A stretch of 43,840 bases of DNA, taken from positions 1-43,840 of the forward strand of contig NZ_JAMKFA010000019.1 in NCBI RefSeq assembly GCF_025499515.1, written 5' to 3'. The stretch is from Flavobacterium odoriferum (GTDB lineage Bacteria; Bacteroidota; Bacteroidia; Flavobacteriales; Flavobacteriaceae). Of the stretch, positions 1 through 7,131 are shown one piece after another. Numbering within the stretch: position 1 is the first letter of the stretch; every line of letters begins with the position of its first letter. Position numbers and translations under genes: made by a program. The notes under the pieces were generated by a model. That model was not told where the DNA came from, made no database searches, and worked only from the letters and a program-made list of their open reading frames with translations.

Positions 1-66
1 GAATAAAGTCAAAAGTCCAAAAGCAGCTAATAAAAATGCTATACCATATGAAATTAACTTTTTCAT
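1..66 (-). CDS. Start of a membrane or exported protein (cut by window edge)
   Basis: Only the first 22 codons are inside the window, starting at the ATG at 64-66. They encode a positively charged start (MKKL) followed by a long hydrophobic stretch rich in Leu, Ala and Phe, which is a membrane segment or uncleaved signal anchor. The gene follows the OsmC gene on the same strand with a 2-nt gap, so it probably belongs to the same transcription unit. The family cannot be told from this fragment. Confidence 0.6.
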   Translation of the reverse strand, partial: MKKLISYGIAFLLAAFGLLTLF

Positions 67-68
67 AA

Positions 69-521
69 TCACTCTGTTTTTATTATTGAATTCATAGTAA
101 TTTTAGAAATTATTGAATTTGAAATTAAACATGCAGCTTCCGATTTTTGAATAACTCTTTCAGCTCTTTCACGGTCTTTTTCATCATTAATAATAATTGT
201 TGGTTCTAGGATTATTTCACTTATTAGAAATTTACCTTCTATTTGTTCCAAAACACCTTTAGACTTGCAACTGAAATTTTTAAATTCAAGTTTAGAGTTT
301 TCTGCAATTGCTAAAAAAGTAGTCATTAAACAACTGCTTACTGCGGCAGTAAACAAGTGTTCTGGAGTCCAAATACCTGGTATTCCTTTTTGAAATTCAG
401 GTGGAGTTGCCACTTCAATACATTTTTTTACTGCATTAAATTGATTTATTTCGGGAGAACATAAATTTCCTTTACGATCACTGCTCCAATTTACATCAAC
501 ATTATAATAGTGCTTTTCCAT
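69..521 (-). CDS. OsmC/Ohr family peroxiredoxin-like protein
   Basis: The 150-residue protein has the OsmC fold layout with two conserved cysteines, C64 (in SSCLMTTF) and C131 (in EAACLIS). In this family the two cysteines reduce organic hydroperoxides in the cytoplasm. The WTPEHLF segment before the first Cys is typical of OsmC proteins. It sits 3 nt downstream of a Dps gene on the same strand, so both are probably co-transcribed and serve oxidative-stress defence. The family is clear. Whether it is an OsmC or Ohr subtype, and what its physiological substrate is, cannot be decided here. Confidence 0.88.
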   Translation of the reverse strand: MEKHYYNVDVNWSSDRKGNLCSPEINQFNAVKKCIEVATPPEFQKGIPGIWTPEHLFTAAVSSCLMTTFLAIAENSKLEFKNFSCKSKGVLEQIEGKFLISEIILEPTIIINDEKDRERAERVIQKSEAACLISNSIISKITMNSIIKTE

Positions 522-524
522 TTT

Positions 525-1001
525 TTACTTGTTTAAAAACGATGAATACATCCAAATTTGTTTCTCTTGAAAACGGATATAATCACTCATTAAAGCATTT
601 GTACCTTCATCGTTTGCATCGCCAGCTAATTCAAGAATTGCTCTTTGCATTACAATAACTATTTTCAAGCTTTCAAGAATTTGTGCTACAGCTGTATGAC
701 CATCTGAAACTTTATTGCTTTCAATAATAGTGGAAGTTTTAGTGTATTCATTATAACTATGTTCCGGAGTATAGCCCAATGTTAATATACGTTCGGCTAT
801 TTCATCGATTTTTAGTAATAAATCATTATAAAGTTCTTCAAATTTTAAATGTAATTCAAAAAATTTCTCTCCTTGAATATTCCAATGAAATCCTCTTGTA
901 TTTTGATAGAAGATTGAATAGTTTGATAATAATATATTTAGTTTTTTAGCCAAATTTTCGGCTTTTTTTTGGTCTAAACCAATAGCATTAAATTTTTCCA
1001 T
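525..1001 (-). CDS. dps: Dps-family DNA-binding ferritin-like protein
   Basis: At 158 residues this is the usual Dps length. Dps proteins form dodecamers that oxidise and store iron with peroxide and protect DNA. The inter-subunit ferroxidase ligands are visible: H39 (GFHW), H51, E55, and D66 and E70 in KIDEIAERI. They have the family spacing, with Glu where many members have Asp at the third position. The stop is 21 nt before the next upstream gene's end and the OsmC gene follows directly, giving a likely oxidative-stress operon within the putative element. Confidence 0.92.
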   Translation of the reverse strand: MEKFNAIGLDQKKAENLAKKLNILLSNYSIFYQNTRGFHWNIQGEKFFELHLKFEELYNDLLLKIDEIAERILTLGYTPEHSYNEYTKTSTIIESNKVSDGHTAVAQILESLKIVIVMQRAILELAGDANDEGTNALMSDYIRFQEKQIWMYSSFLNK

Positions 1002-1022
1002 GATTTTTTATTTAAATTAATT

Positions 1023-1433
1023 TTATTTTATTGAAGGTTTCATTTTTAAAAAAGAAATACCAAGCCATATTACTGATGCTGTCATTGCAATAGCTCCTAA
1101 TAGCACAAAAATTGGAGGAAATCCTAAATATACTTCAGATAATATTCCAATTGGCATAAGTAAACCTATTAAAGCCAACCAAGAAATTGCTTTCACATTT
1201 TTTAATTCTTTTTGAAAATGCAGTAATAAATATCCAATTACAATATTTAAAAAAGCAAATAAATTGCCATGTACATGAGCCAATCTAGTTTCAAAATGTT
1301 TACCAATACTATATGTATTTACCCATTCTTCCTTACCAGGAGCAAAATCTCTTAAATAAATCAATAGAAATCCATAAGCCATAAAAAAGCCCATTGTAAG
1401 AAAGCCAATTGCGATGTTGTTTTTACCATTCAT
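1023..1433 (-). CDS. Small four-helix membrane protein of unknown function
   Basis: The 136-residue protein has about four hydrophobic segments (roughly residues 7-26, 55-72, 81-104 and 107-128). Two histidines are close together before or within the second helix (LAHVHGNLFAF, about residues 51-61), which could bind heme or metal as in oxidase-like membrane proteins, but this is only inference. It lies between the DUF2202 lipoprotein and dps on the same strand, with a 21-nt gap to dps, so co-expression with stress genes is likely. I do not recognise a named family with certainty. Confidence 0.75.
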   Translation of the reverse strand: MNGKNNIAIGFLTMGFFMAYGFLLIYLRDFAPGKEEWVNTYSIGKHFETRLAHVHGNLFAFLNIVIGYLLLHFQKELKNVKAISWLALIGLLMPIGILSEVYLGFPPIFVLLGAIAMTASVIWLGISFLKMKPSIK

Positions 1434-1456
1434 GATTTTTAATTTTAAGTTAGTAT

Positions 1457-2026
1457 TTAATTATTTTTTCCACAACCACCATTTGATTCACTTAATATTA
1501 AATTATAATATTCAGCTGATATATATTGTGGTATATATGTTACGTTATTTGCAGTAAGTTGGCTAGTATAAGAACGAATATGGTTTTTTGAACCACAGGT
1601 TAAATTATCATGTACATTTAATAAATCGGATTTTGTTGTATGTCCAATAAAAACATCAATATCATTTATATCTAAATCTTCAATTGTTGCTCCAACTTTT
1701 AAAGCTTCAATTAATGAAATGTCTGATTGTGCCGTTAAACTTGAATAAAGTGATTGTAAATCTGAATTATTAAAAACGCCAATTTCTGTTGAAGCAGAGT
1801 CTGGAATTCCATATTTGTTCATCAAACTCAATACGCTATTCATGTGTTTTTGTTCACTTTGCGATATGTTATTAAAAATTGCTGCTTCATATTTATCATA
1901 GGAAAACAAATACACATCTCTAGCCAATTTTTCTTCTTCTCTTAAAAATTTTAAATCATCAATTTCTGCTTGAGTAAGAGGAATTGAACTCTGATTATCA
2001 GAATCATTTGAACAGCCACTGAACAT
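1457..2026 (-). CDS. DUF2202 ferritin-like lipoprotein with disrupted signal peptide
   Basis: The 189-residue frame contains the DUF2202 ferritin-like pattern: the helix EIDDLKFLREEEKLARDVY, then SEQKHMNSV, with acidic and His residues that could bind iron. The frame opens at MFSGCSND, where SGC is a lipobox, but no complete signal peptide precedes it. The missing part is encoded one frame away upstream: the ATG at 2062-2064 reads MKK and shifts frame because the A-tract after it has five A instead of six. Adding one base would give MKKVFFATVLTLIMFSGC, a textbook lipoprotein leader. The gene is therefore either frameshifted, phase-variable, or affected by a sequencing error. As read, translation could only start inside the leader at 2026. 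Confidence 0.75.
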   Translation of the reverse strand: MFSGCSNDSDNQSSIPLTQAEIDDLKFLREEEKLARDVYLFSYDKYEAAIFNNISQSEQKHMNSVLSLMNKYGIPDSASTEIGVFNNSDLQSLYSSLTAQSDISLIEALKVGATIEDLDINDIDVFIGHTTKSDLLNVHDNLTCGSKNHIRSYTSQLTANNVTYIPQYISAEYYNLILSESNGGCGKNN

Positions 2027-2176
2027 AATTAATGTTAAAACAGTAGCAAAAAATACTTTTTCATAATGTTATTATTTATTATTAATATTTAATAAATTTA
2101 GTTTTTTTACTCTTTTAAACTGCTACATTTGTTACTTAAACTACTTTAAAACAATAGTTTAACTTAATTTTAGGAA

Positions 2177-3052
2177 TTAATTTATACTAACTTCTGCTGG
2201 CATTCCAATTTTCAATGCACCATCATTTTTTACGATAATTTTTACAGCATACACCAAATTGACTCTTTCTTCTTTGGTTTGAATGATTTTTGGAGTGAAT
2301 TCTGCCGAAGAAGAAATCCATGAAATTTTTCCTTTGTATGGTTTTGTTCCGTCTTTATCGTCAATAGTTACATTTACATCTTGCCCGACTTTTATGGATG
2401 CTAATTGGGTTTCACTAAAATAAACTCGTAAAGTCATTTCATTTAAATTAGCCATTTTATATAATGGTTTACCAAAAGCTGTGATTTCGTTTGGTTCGGC
2501 ATATTTTGCCAAAACAGTTCCAGAAATTGGATTGAAGATTTTCGATTTTTTTAATTGGTCGTTAATCTTTTCAATTTGAACATCAATTGATTTAACTTCG
2601 TTAATAATTGGTGCATTTTGGGTTTCAACACTTTGCATTTGTTGCTTTAAAACACTTACTTTTCCGTTTACTTCATCTACTTGACGTTTTGTTGCAGCAC
2701 TTTCGGCAAACATATTTTGAATTCTTTTTTGTTCAATTAAAGTGGTTTTCAATTGTTCGTTTAACACATTTCGTTGTGATAAAACATTAGTTGATTTAGA
2801 ATAAATTGTATTTTTTGAAGCCAATAATTGTTGTTTATTCAGATACAATTGAGTGGTATCTATTTGTCCAACTAAAGCGTTTTCTTGTAAAAGATCTCCT
2901 TCTTCAAGTTTTAGAAATTCGATTTTTCCGTTTGCTTCAGATGAAATAGTTATTTCTGTAGCTTCAAAGTTTCCAAAAGCATCTGCTTCATTTTTGTCTT
3001 TGTTACAAGAAAATATCGCTAATACTGTAATATATAATATAATTTTTTTCAT
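2177..3052 (-). CDS. HlyD-family periplasmic adaptor lipoprotein
   Basis: A lipoprotein leader (MKKIILYITVLAIFSC) precedes a typical membrane-fusion-protein layout in 291 residues: an N-terminal biotinyl-lipoyl half (about 32-68, SSEANGKIEFLKLEEGD), a long coiled-coil hairpin (about 70-170), the second lipoyl half (GTVLAKYAEPNEI) and a beta-barrel ending in GMPAEVSIN. Adaptors of this type join an inner-membrane pump to TolC. It starts 1 nt after the TolC gene ends, so the two are one operon. No pump gene follows: the next gene is the DUF2202 lipoprotein. The protein itself appears full length. Confidence 0.9.
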   Translation of the reverse strand: MKKIILYITVLAIFSCNKDKNEADAFGNFEATEITISSEANGKIEFLKLEEGDLLQENALVGQIDTTQLYLNKQQLLASKNTIYSKSTNVLSQRNVLNEQLKTTLIEQKRIQNMFAESAATKRQVDEVNGKVSVLKQQMQSVETQNAPIINEVKSIDVQIEKINDQLKKSKIFNPISGTVLAKYAEPNEITAFGKPLYKMANLNEMTLRVYFSETQLASIKVGQDVNVTIDDKDGTKPYKGKISWISSSAEFTPKIIQTKEERVNLVYAVKIIVKNDGALKIGMPAEVSIN

Positions 3053-3053
3053 C

Positions 3054-4304
3054 TTAATGGGTTCCTTTAATAGTTTGATAATTTATTTTAGCCAATTCTA
3101 ATTGTGTTTGATGTACTTTTTGATTGGTTTTAGCATCAAAAAGTTGATTTAATTCTGTTACATATTCAGATGTTGTGATTACACCGTTTCGCATTTGAGA
3201 ATCGGATGATTGAACAACTTTATCACGCAACAGAATAATTTGAGAATCCGTTTTAATAATGGTTTCTAGTTTAGAAATTTCAGATTTTAATTCGTTTAAT
3301 TGCATTTGATTATTGGTTTCAAAAGTTTCTTTTTCAGTTGTAACAATTTCTTTTGCAATATCTAAAGCTTGTTTCTCCGATTTTGATTTATTCCAATCAA
3401 ATACATTCCAATTCAATTTTAAACCAACCATATAAAAGTCATCAAATGAATTATTAAGCATATTTAAACCAGGATTTCCATAACCAGCTTGTCCAAAAGC
3501 GTTTAATTTTGGTAAATTTGATTTTGAAATTATATTTTTAGAAGCTTCTATTTGATCTTGTTGCAGTTCAAAAAATTTCATTTCAGGTCGTACTCCGTTT
3601 GTTTCTAAAGTAGTACTTGGTCTTTCTAAAACAGAGTTTTCTTTTATAGTTGTTGAAGTTAAACCGGCTAAATTTTGAAGTTCTTTTATTCGTTGAAATG
3701 TATTTTCAGTTAATGCCTGTTCTAATTTTAACAATTCAGCTTCTAAAACTTGTTCAGATGAAGGCAACATAGCACCATTTTTCACACCTGATTTTACTTC
3801 TTTTATTTTTGAATGGATAGTGCTTTGTTTGGCTAATAATAATTCTCTTTGGTCTTGCCATAACAAAATCATCATGTATGAATAATTGATACGAGATTTA
3901 AGTTGATACAAATTAACAGCAACTAGTTGTTGCTGTGTAAGCATTTGAGCTTCTTTTAATTTGGTGTTTGCATTAATCATTCCTCCATTATAAAGTAATT
4001 GATTTACATCTAAAGTGGCTCTATATTGGTCTTTATTTATTGGCTCTACACCAGGTAAAGAAGTAGGTAATCCAATTACATCTGATTGGTAAGTTGCCTG
4101 TGCGTTTATGTCTATTTTAGGTAATTTTGCTTTATTTAGAGCATCTATTTCAAACGATGTTTTCTGTTGCAAAAAATTTGTTTGTTTAGCAATGGGATAA
4201 TTTTTTTCTGCAAAAGCATAACATTCTTCAATCGTTAGTTTTTGTTGGGCATAAGAACTAATAGTTAAAATTAGAAGCAATATTGTTACTAAATTATTTT
4301 TCAT
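3054..4304 (-). CDS. TolC-family outer-membrane efflux protein
   Basis: The 416-residue protein has a cleavable signal peptide (MKNNLVTILLLILTISSYAQ). Two similar halves rich in long helices follow, as in outer-membrane efflux proteins that form a trimeric channel-tunnel. The start of the mature part (LTIEECYAFAEKNYPIA) and the motif NWNVFDWNKSKSEKQ are typical of the family. It is placed between the TetR gene (3 nt upstream) and the HlyD gene (1 nt downstream), which points to a TetR-controlled export operon. The substrate is unknown. Confidence 0.92.
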   Translation of the reverse strand: MKNNLVTILLLILTISSYAQQKLTIEECYAFAEKNYPIAKQTNFLQQKTSFEIDALNKAKLPKIDINAQATYQSDVIGLPTSLPGVEPINKDQYRATLDVNQLLYNGGMINANTKLKEAQMLTQQQLVAVNLYQLKSRINYSYMMILLWQDQRELLLAKQSTIHSKIKEVKSGVKNGAMLPSSEQVLEAELLKLEQALTENTFQRIKELQNLAGLTSTTIKENSVLERPSTTLETNGVRPEMKFFELQQDQIEASKNIISKSNLPKLNAFGQAGYGNPGLNMLNNSFDDFYMVGLKLNWNVFDWNKSKSEKQALDIAKEIVTTEKETFETNNQMQLNELKSEISKLETIIKTDSQIILLRDKVVQSSDSQMRNGVITTSEYVTELNQLFDAKTNQKVHQTQLELAKINYQTIKGTH

Positions 4305-4307
4305 AAT

Positions 4308-4919
4308 TTAAATTTTTATTGAATTAATAATAAACTCCGATACTTCCGTTTTACGTTTTTTTAATAATTTCTTGTAGCTTTCTTTGTCCATATTTACAAG
4401 TGCCATTAATAGAGGTTCACCTATAAATGGAAAAATATTTAAGGATATAATATTAATAAACAATTGTTCTGCTTCAATTGGTTTAATAATGCCTTTATCT
4501 ATCGCTTCATTAACCTGAATTTTAAATTTATCAATTGTAGGGAAGTTTTTTTCTGCACGAAGTTTTTGTATAAAATCAGGATTTTTACTTAACTCTTGTA
4601 TTACAAAATTTGGCAAATAGGGATGTTTGATTACAAATGCGACATAATTCTCTGTAAATTTTCTTATTTTTTCAAATAAATCGGTGTCGTCATTCAACAC
4701 TCTATTTAATTGAGGAGCTAACAATTTAAAAGCACTTTTAAAAACTGCTTCGAATAAAAGTTGTTTACTTCTATAATAATAATGTAATAATGCCTTATTT
4801 ATATTGGCTTTATCTGCAATTTCTTGCATTCTTGCTCCAGCCATTCCTTTCTGTAGAAAAACTTCCTTTGCTGCATTTAATATTTCAGTTTCAGTATTTT
4901 CTAATTCTTTATTATTCAT
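4308..4919 (-). CDS. TetR/AcrR-family transcriptional regulator
   Basis: The 203-residue protein begins with the TetR helix-turn-helix (about residues 9-55). Recognisable parts are ILNAAKEVFLQKGMAGARMQEIADKANINKALLHYYYRSK, in shorter overlapping motifs, followed by LLFEAVF. The rest is the ligand-binding and dimer domain. It is the first gene of the TolC-HlyD operon and very likely represses it in the absence of an inducer. A -7 box at 4954-4961 and an 18- to 20-bp palindrome at 4978-4997 upstream are candidate control sites. The ligand is unknown. Confidence 0.92.
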   Translation of the reverse strand: MNNKELENTETEILNAAKEVFLQKGMAGARMQEIADKANINKALLHYYYRSKQLLFEAVFKSAFKLLAPQLNRVLNDDTDLFEKIRKFTENYVAFVIKHPYLPNFVIQELSKNPDFIQKLRAEKNFPTIDKFKIQVNEAIDKGIIKPIEAEQLFINIISLNIFPFIGEPLLMALVNMDKESYKKLLKKRKTEVSEFIINSIKI

Positions 4920-4953
4920 AATGTTTAACTATGTGATTTAACTATTTGGTTAA

Positions 4954-4961
4954 CAAATTTA
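4954..4961 (-). promoter_or_regulatory. -7 box of the TetR-TolC-HlyD operon
   Basis: Read on the minus strand the bases are TAAATTTG, matching the Bacteroidetes consensus TAnnTTTG, about 35 nt upstream of the TetR start codon. A short inverted repeat (TTTG at 4945-4948, CAAA at 4954-4957) overlaps it. No good -33 TTTG was found. Confidence 0.5.
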
Positions 4962-4977
4962 TTGAAAATATATTTAT

Positions 4978-4997
4978 TAAATCTTATTTAAGATTTA
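4978..4997. promoter_or_regulatory. Palindrome upstream of tetR, candidate operator
   Basis: Perfect 9-bp arms (TAAATCTTA and TAAGATTTA) are separated by TT. The site covers the region upstream of the TetR -7 box where a repressor would block the polymerase. TetR proteins bind palindromes of this size, often in their own promoter. The high AT content makes chance a real alternative, and it could also be a weak terminator for the integrase gene. Confidence 0.4.
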
Positions 4998-5034
4998 TTT
5001 AACATAAATTATTTATTTATAATTTGATTAATAT

Positions 5035-6288
5035 TCAACTAGAAATTACATTTTTATTTAATTGGCGATTATTTAGAACAGTGAATTTATCTTTCAATAT
5101 CTTCATATCATCACTTACTTTTCTATCCAAAACTTTTGCATAGTGTTGTGTTGTTCTTAAATTTTTATGCCCAAGCATTTTGCTAACACTTTCAATTGGA
5201 ACTCCGTTTGTAAGCGTTACAGTTGTCGCAAAAGTATGACGGGCAATGTGGAAGGTTAATTCTTTTTCTAGCTCGCAAACAGCTGCTATTTCCTTTAAAT
5301 AGGCATTCATTTTTTGATTGGATAAGATTGGTAGTAATTTTTCTTGATTGTTACTTTGTGGATGATTCTCGTATTTATCGATTATCATTTGTGTAACAGG
5401 AAGAATTGGAATTTTTGAAGCTGATTCCGTTTTTTGTCTATGTGTAAATATCCATTTCTCACCATCGATTCCATAGCTTATATGCGATTTTGTTAGGTTT
5501 TTGACATCAATGTAAGCCAAACCAGTAAAGCAGCTAAAAAGGAAGATATCGCGAACTAAAGAAAGTCGTTCTGTTTTGAAGTTTTTTTCAATTATGGATT
5601 GAACTTCTTCTTCAGATAAATAAACACGTTCTACTTCTTTAACTTTCGACTTATAGTTTGCAAAAGGATTTTTATCAAGCCAGTCATTGGCCAAACATAT
5701 CTTAATTATTTTATTGAAGTTCTTGATGTATTTAACTGCTGTGTTATTTGCACAATTTCTAACACTTCGTAACCAGAATTCATAATCGGTAATAAAAGCG
5801 TGATCAACCTTTGTAATATCTATATCAGAAATATTGTATTTCCATTGCATGAACTCAATGGTATGCTTTAAAGATGTTATGTAACGTTCTAATGTTCCTG
5901 GTGCATATTCTTTACCTACCAATTCTTTTATTTTGTTGTTATGGTCTTGGAAGATGGGAACTAACATTCTTTGACGTTCTTCATTACCAATCAATTTATT
6001 TTTAAAGTTTTCAATTGATAAAGCTTCATTTCGGTGGAGTAGTTCCATTTGTGCATCTAATACTTTAGATTTCATCAAATCAAGGTAACTATTGATTGAA
6101 CGAGCTTCTTCCGTTGTACCTTTCATTTTAGATAGTTCGCTAGACCATTTTGATTTTTCTACAAACTTTTTGGTGCTAAACTCTAATCGTTTACCATCGA
6201 CTGTTAGTCTTACATAAATTGGAAGTAGTCCGTTTGAATTGGCTTTTGTGCTTTTAGCATAAAAGTGAAGTGTGATTTTTGTTTTCAT
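5035..6288 (-). CDS. Tyrosine recombinase/integrase, CTnDOT type
   Basis: The protein has 417 residues from the ATG at 6288; an in-frame TTG lies 12 bases earlier but is less likely. It has an N-terminal arm-binding domain (KITLHFYAKSTKANSNGLLP), a SAM-like core-binding domain (about 110-205) and a C-terminal catalytic domain. Visible catalytic residues are the Lys in KTESASKIP, the HIARH box (His and second Arg), LGHKN and the nucleophile Tyr in TTQHYAKV. The first catalytic Arg, normally in TGLRxxD, is Ala here (TGLAYID), as in IntDOT relatives where it is Ser. It lies just past the 3' end of tRNA-Ser, which is probably the integration site, so it likely mobilises the genes to its left. Confidence 0.93.
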   Translation of the reverse strand: MKTKITLHFYAKSTKANSNGLLPIYVRLTVDGKRLEFSTKKFVEKSKWSSELSKMKGTTEEARSINSYLDLMKSKVLDAQMELLHRNEALSIENFKNKLIGNEERQRMLVPIFQDHNNKIKELVGKEYAPGTLERYITSLKHTIEFMQWKYNISDIDITKVDHAFITDYEFWLRSVRNCANNTAVKYIKNFNKIIKICLANDWLDKNPFANYKSKVKEVERVYLSEEEVQSIIEKNFKTERLSLVRDIFLFSCFTGLAYIDVKNLTKSHISYGIDGEKWIFTHRQKTESASKIPILPVTQMIIDKYENHPQSNNQEKLLPILSNQKMNAYLKEIAAVCELEKELTFHIARHTFATTVTLTNGVPIESVSKMLGHKNLRTTQHYAKVLDRKVSDDMKILKDKFTVLNNRQLNKNVISS

Positions 6289-6414
6289 TGTGGTGACCAA
6301 TTAATTATTATTCAATTTAATTTTCTTCTTCAAATCAAACAAGATGTTTACTGACTGAACGAGTTATTGAACATGTCGTTGAACCTAATGTTTGCAAGTG
6401 TTGAGGTAATTTAG

Positions 6415-6464
6415 CGAGACCCTAATTTTTAAATTTTCTTGGGTCTCGATTTTATCTCGATTTA
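6415..6464. repeat. Inverted and direct repeats between integrase and tRNA-Ser
   Basis: An 8-bp inverted repeat (CGAGACCC at 6415-6422, GGGTCTCG at 6441-6448) encloses an AT-rich 18-nt loop. It is followed by two near-identical words, TCTCGATTTTA (6444-6454) and TCTCGATTTA (6455-6464). It lies between the integrase and the tRNA, where arm-type integrase binding sites or the attachment core are often found. It may instead be a weak terminator. Confidence 0.4.
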
Positions 6465-6504
6465 AATAAGATTGAATGAATAATTTGATATGTCTGCAAA
6501 AGAA

Positions 6505-6538
6505 AAAACCCTGTAAATCATAAGATTTACAGGGTTTT
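6505..6538. terminator. Bidirectional terminator after tRNA-Ser
   Basis: A perfect 15-bp stem (AAAACCCTGTAAATC with GATTTACAGGGTTTT) closes a 4-nt loop and is flanked by A and T runs. It lies about 25 nt past the tRNA 3' end and would end the tRNA transcript. It could also insulate the tRNA from the element. Confidence 0.85.
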
Positions 6539-6562
6539 GATACCGTTTAGGATTTTTTCAGC

Positions 6563-6646
6563 GGAGAAAGAGGGATTCGAACCCCCGGACCTGTTACAGT
6601 CAACAGTTTTCAAGACTGCCGCATTCGACCACTCTGCCATTTCTCC
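6563..6646 (-). tRNA. tRNA-Ser (anticodon TGA)
   Basis: The 84-nt gene reads GGAGAAATGGCAGAGTGGTC at its 5' end and ends in TTCGAATCCCTCTTTCTCC. The acceptor stem pairs GGAGAAA with TTTCTCC. The anticodon loop CTTGAAA has TGA as anticodon, within a five-base stem (CAGT/ACTG part). A long variable arm (about 15 nt, TTGACTGTAACAGG region) is typical of serine tRNAs. CCA is not encoded. The integrase lies beyond the 3' end, so the gene is the likely target of the element, with the 3' portion left intact. Confidence 0.95.
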
Positions 6647-6679
6647 AATAAGTCGTGCAATCATTTCCGTATTGCGAGT

Positions 6680-6688
6680 GCAAATATA
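6680..6688 (-). promoter_or_regulatory. -7 box of tRNA-Ser
   Basis: On the minus strand the bases read TATATTTGC, a full match to TAnnTTTGC, 34 nt upstream of the mature tRNA 5' end. A TTG at 6708-6710 lies 19 nt upstream, near the expected -33 position. Confidence 0.65.
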
Positions 6689-6815
6689 GAACGTTTTTTT
6701 ATTTCTGCAAGCGTTTTAAGAACAAAAAATAACATTTTTTATGCACTTTTTTACAAAACTCTGAATTTCAGCAGATAGCCAATCTATATTTTTTAACCTA
6801 ATGTGTAAAACAAAC

Positions 6816-7049
6816 TTATTTTACCTCTTTTACACCGCTTACAAAAAGCCATTTCATAAAGATTTTTTCACCATCATGAGTTTTGACCGCTTGAAACTTA
6901 GGCGCCAAAATTAACGACACCATAAAAGCAGTTCCAGCTATCCACAAACCCTGCAAATGCGAATAATTCATAACTAATAAATAAGCAGGAATATAAAACA
7001 CACTAAATCCTAAGAAGTTATATATAAATGATTTTACTTTTTTACTCAT
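6816..7049 (-). CDS. Small two-helix membrane protein, unknown
   Basis: The 77-residue protein has two hydrophobic segments (about residues 9-28 and 32-49), separated by a short loop with GLW. A positively charged tail follows (SGVKEVK end). It lies alone on the minus strand between the RlmL-like gene and tRNA-Ser. The sequence looks conserved in style and has a normal start, but I cannot assign a function. Confidence 0.75.
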   Translation of the reverse strand: MSKKVKSFIYNFLGFSVFYIPAYLLVMNYSHLQGLWIAGTAFMVSLILAPKFQAVKTHDGEKIFMKWLFVSGVKEVK

Positions 7050-7131
7050 TGTTTATAATGTTTAATTGTTAAATCGATAAATTGTTGAATCGATGACTAA
7101 TCCCTTATCCCTTTTTACTAATTACTCCAAT

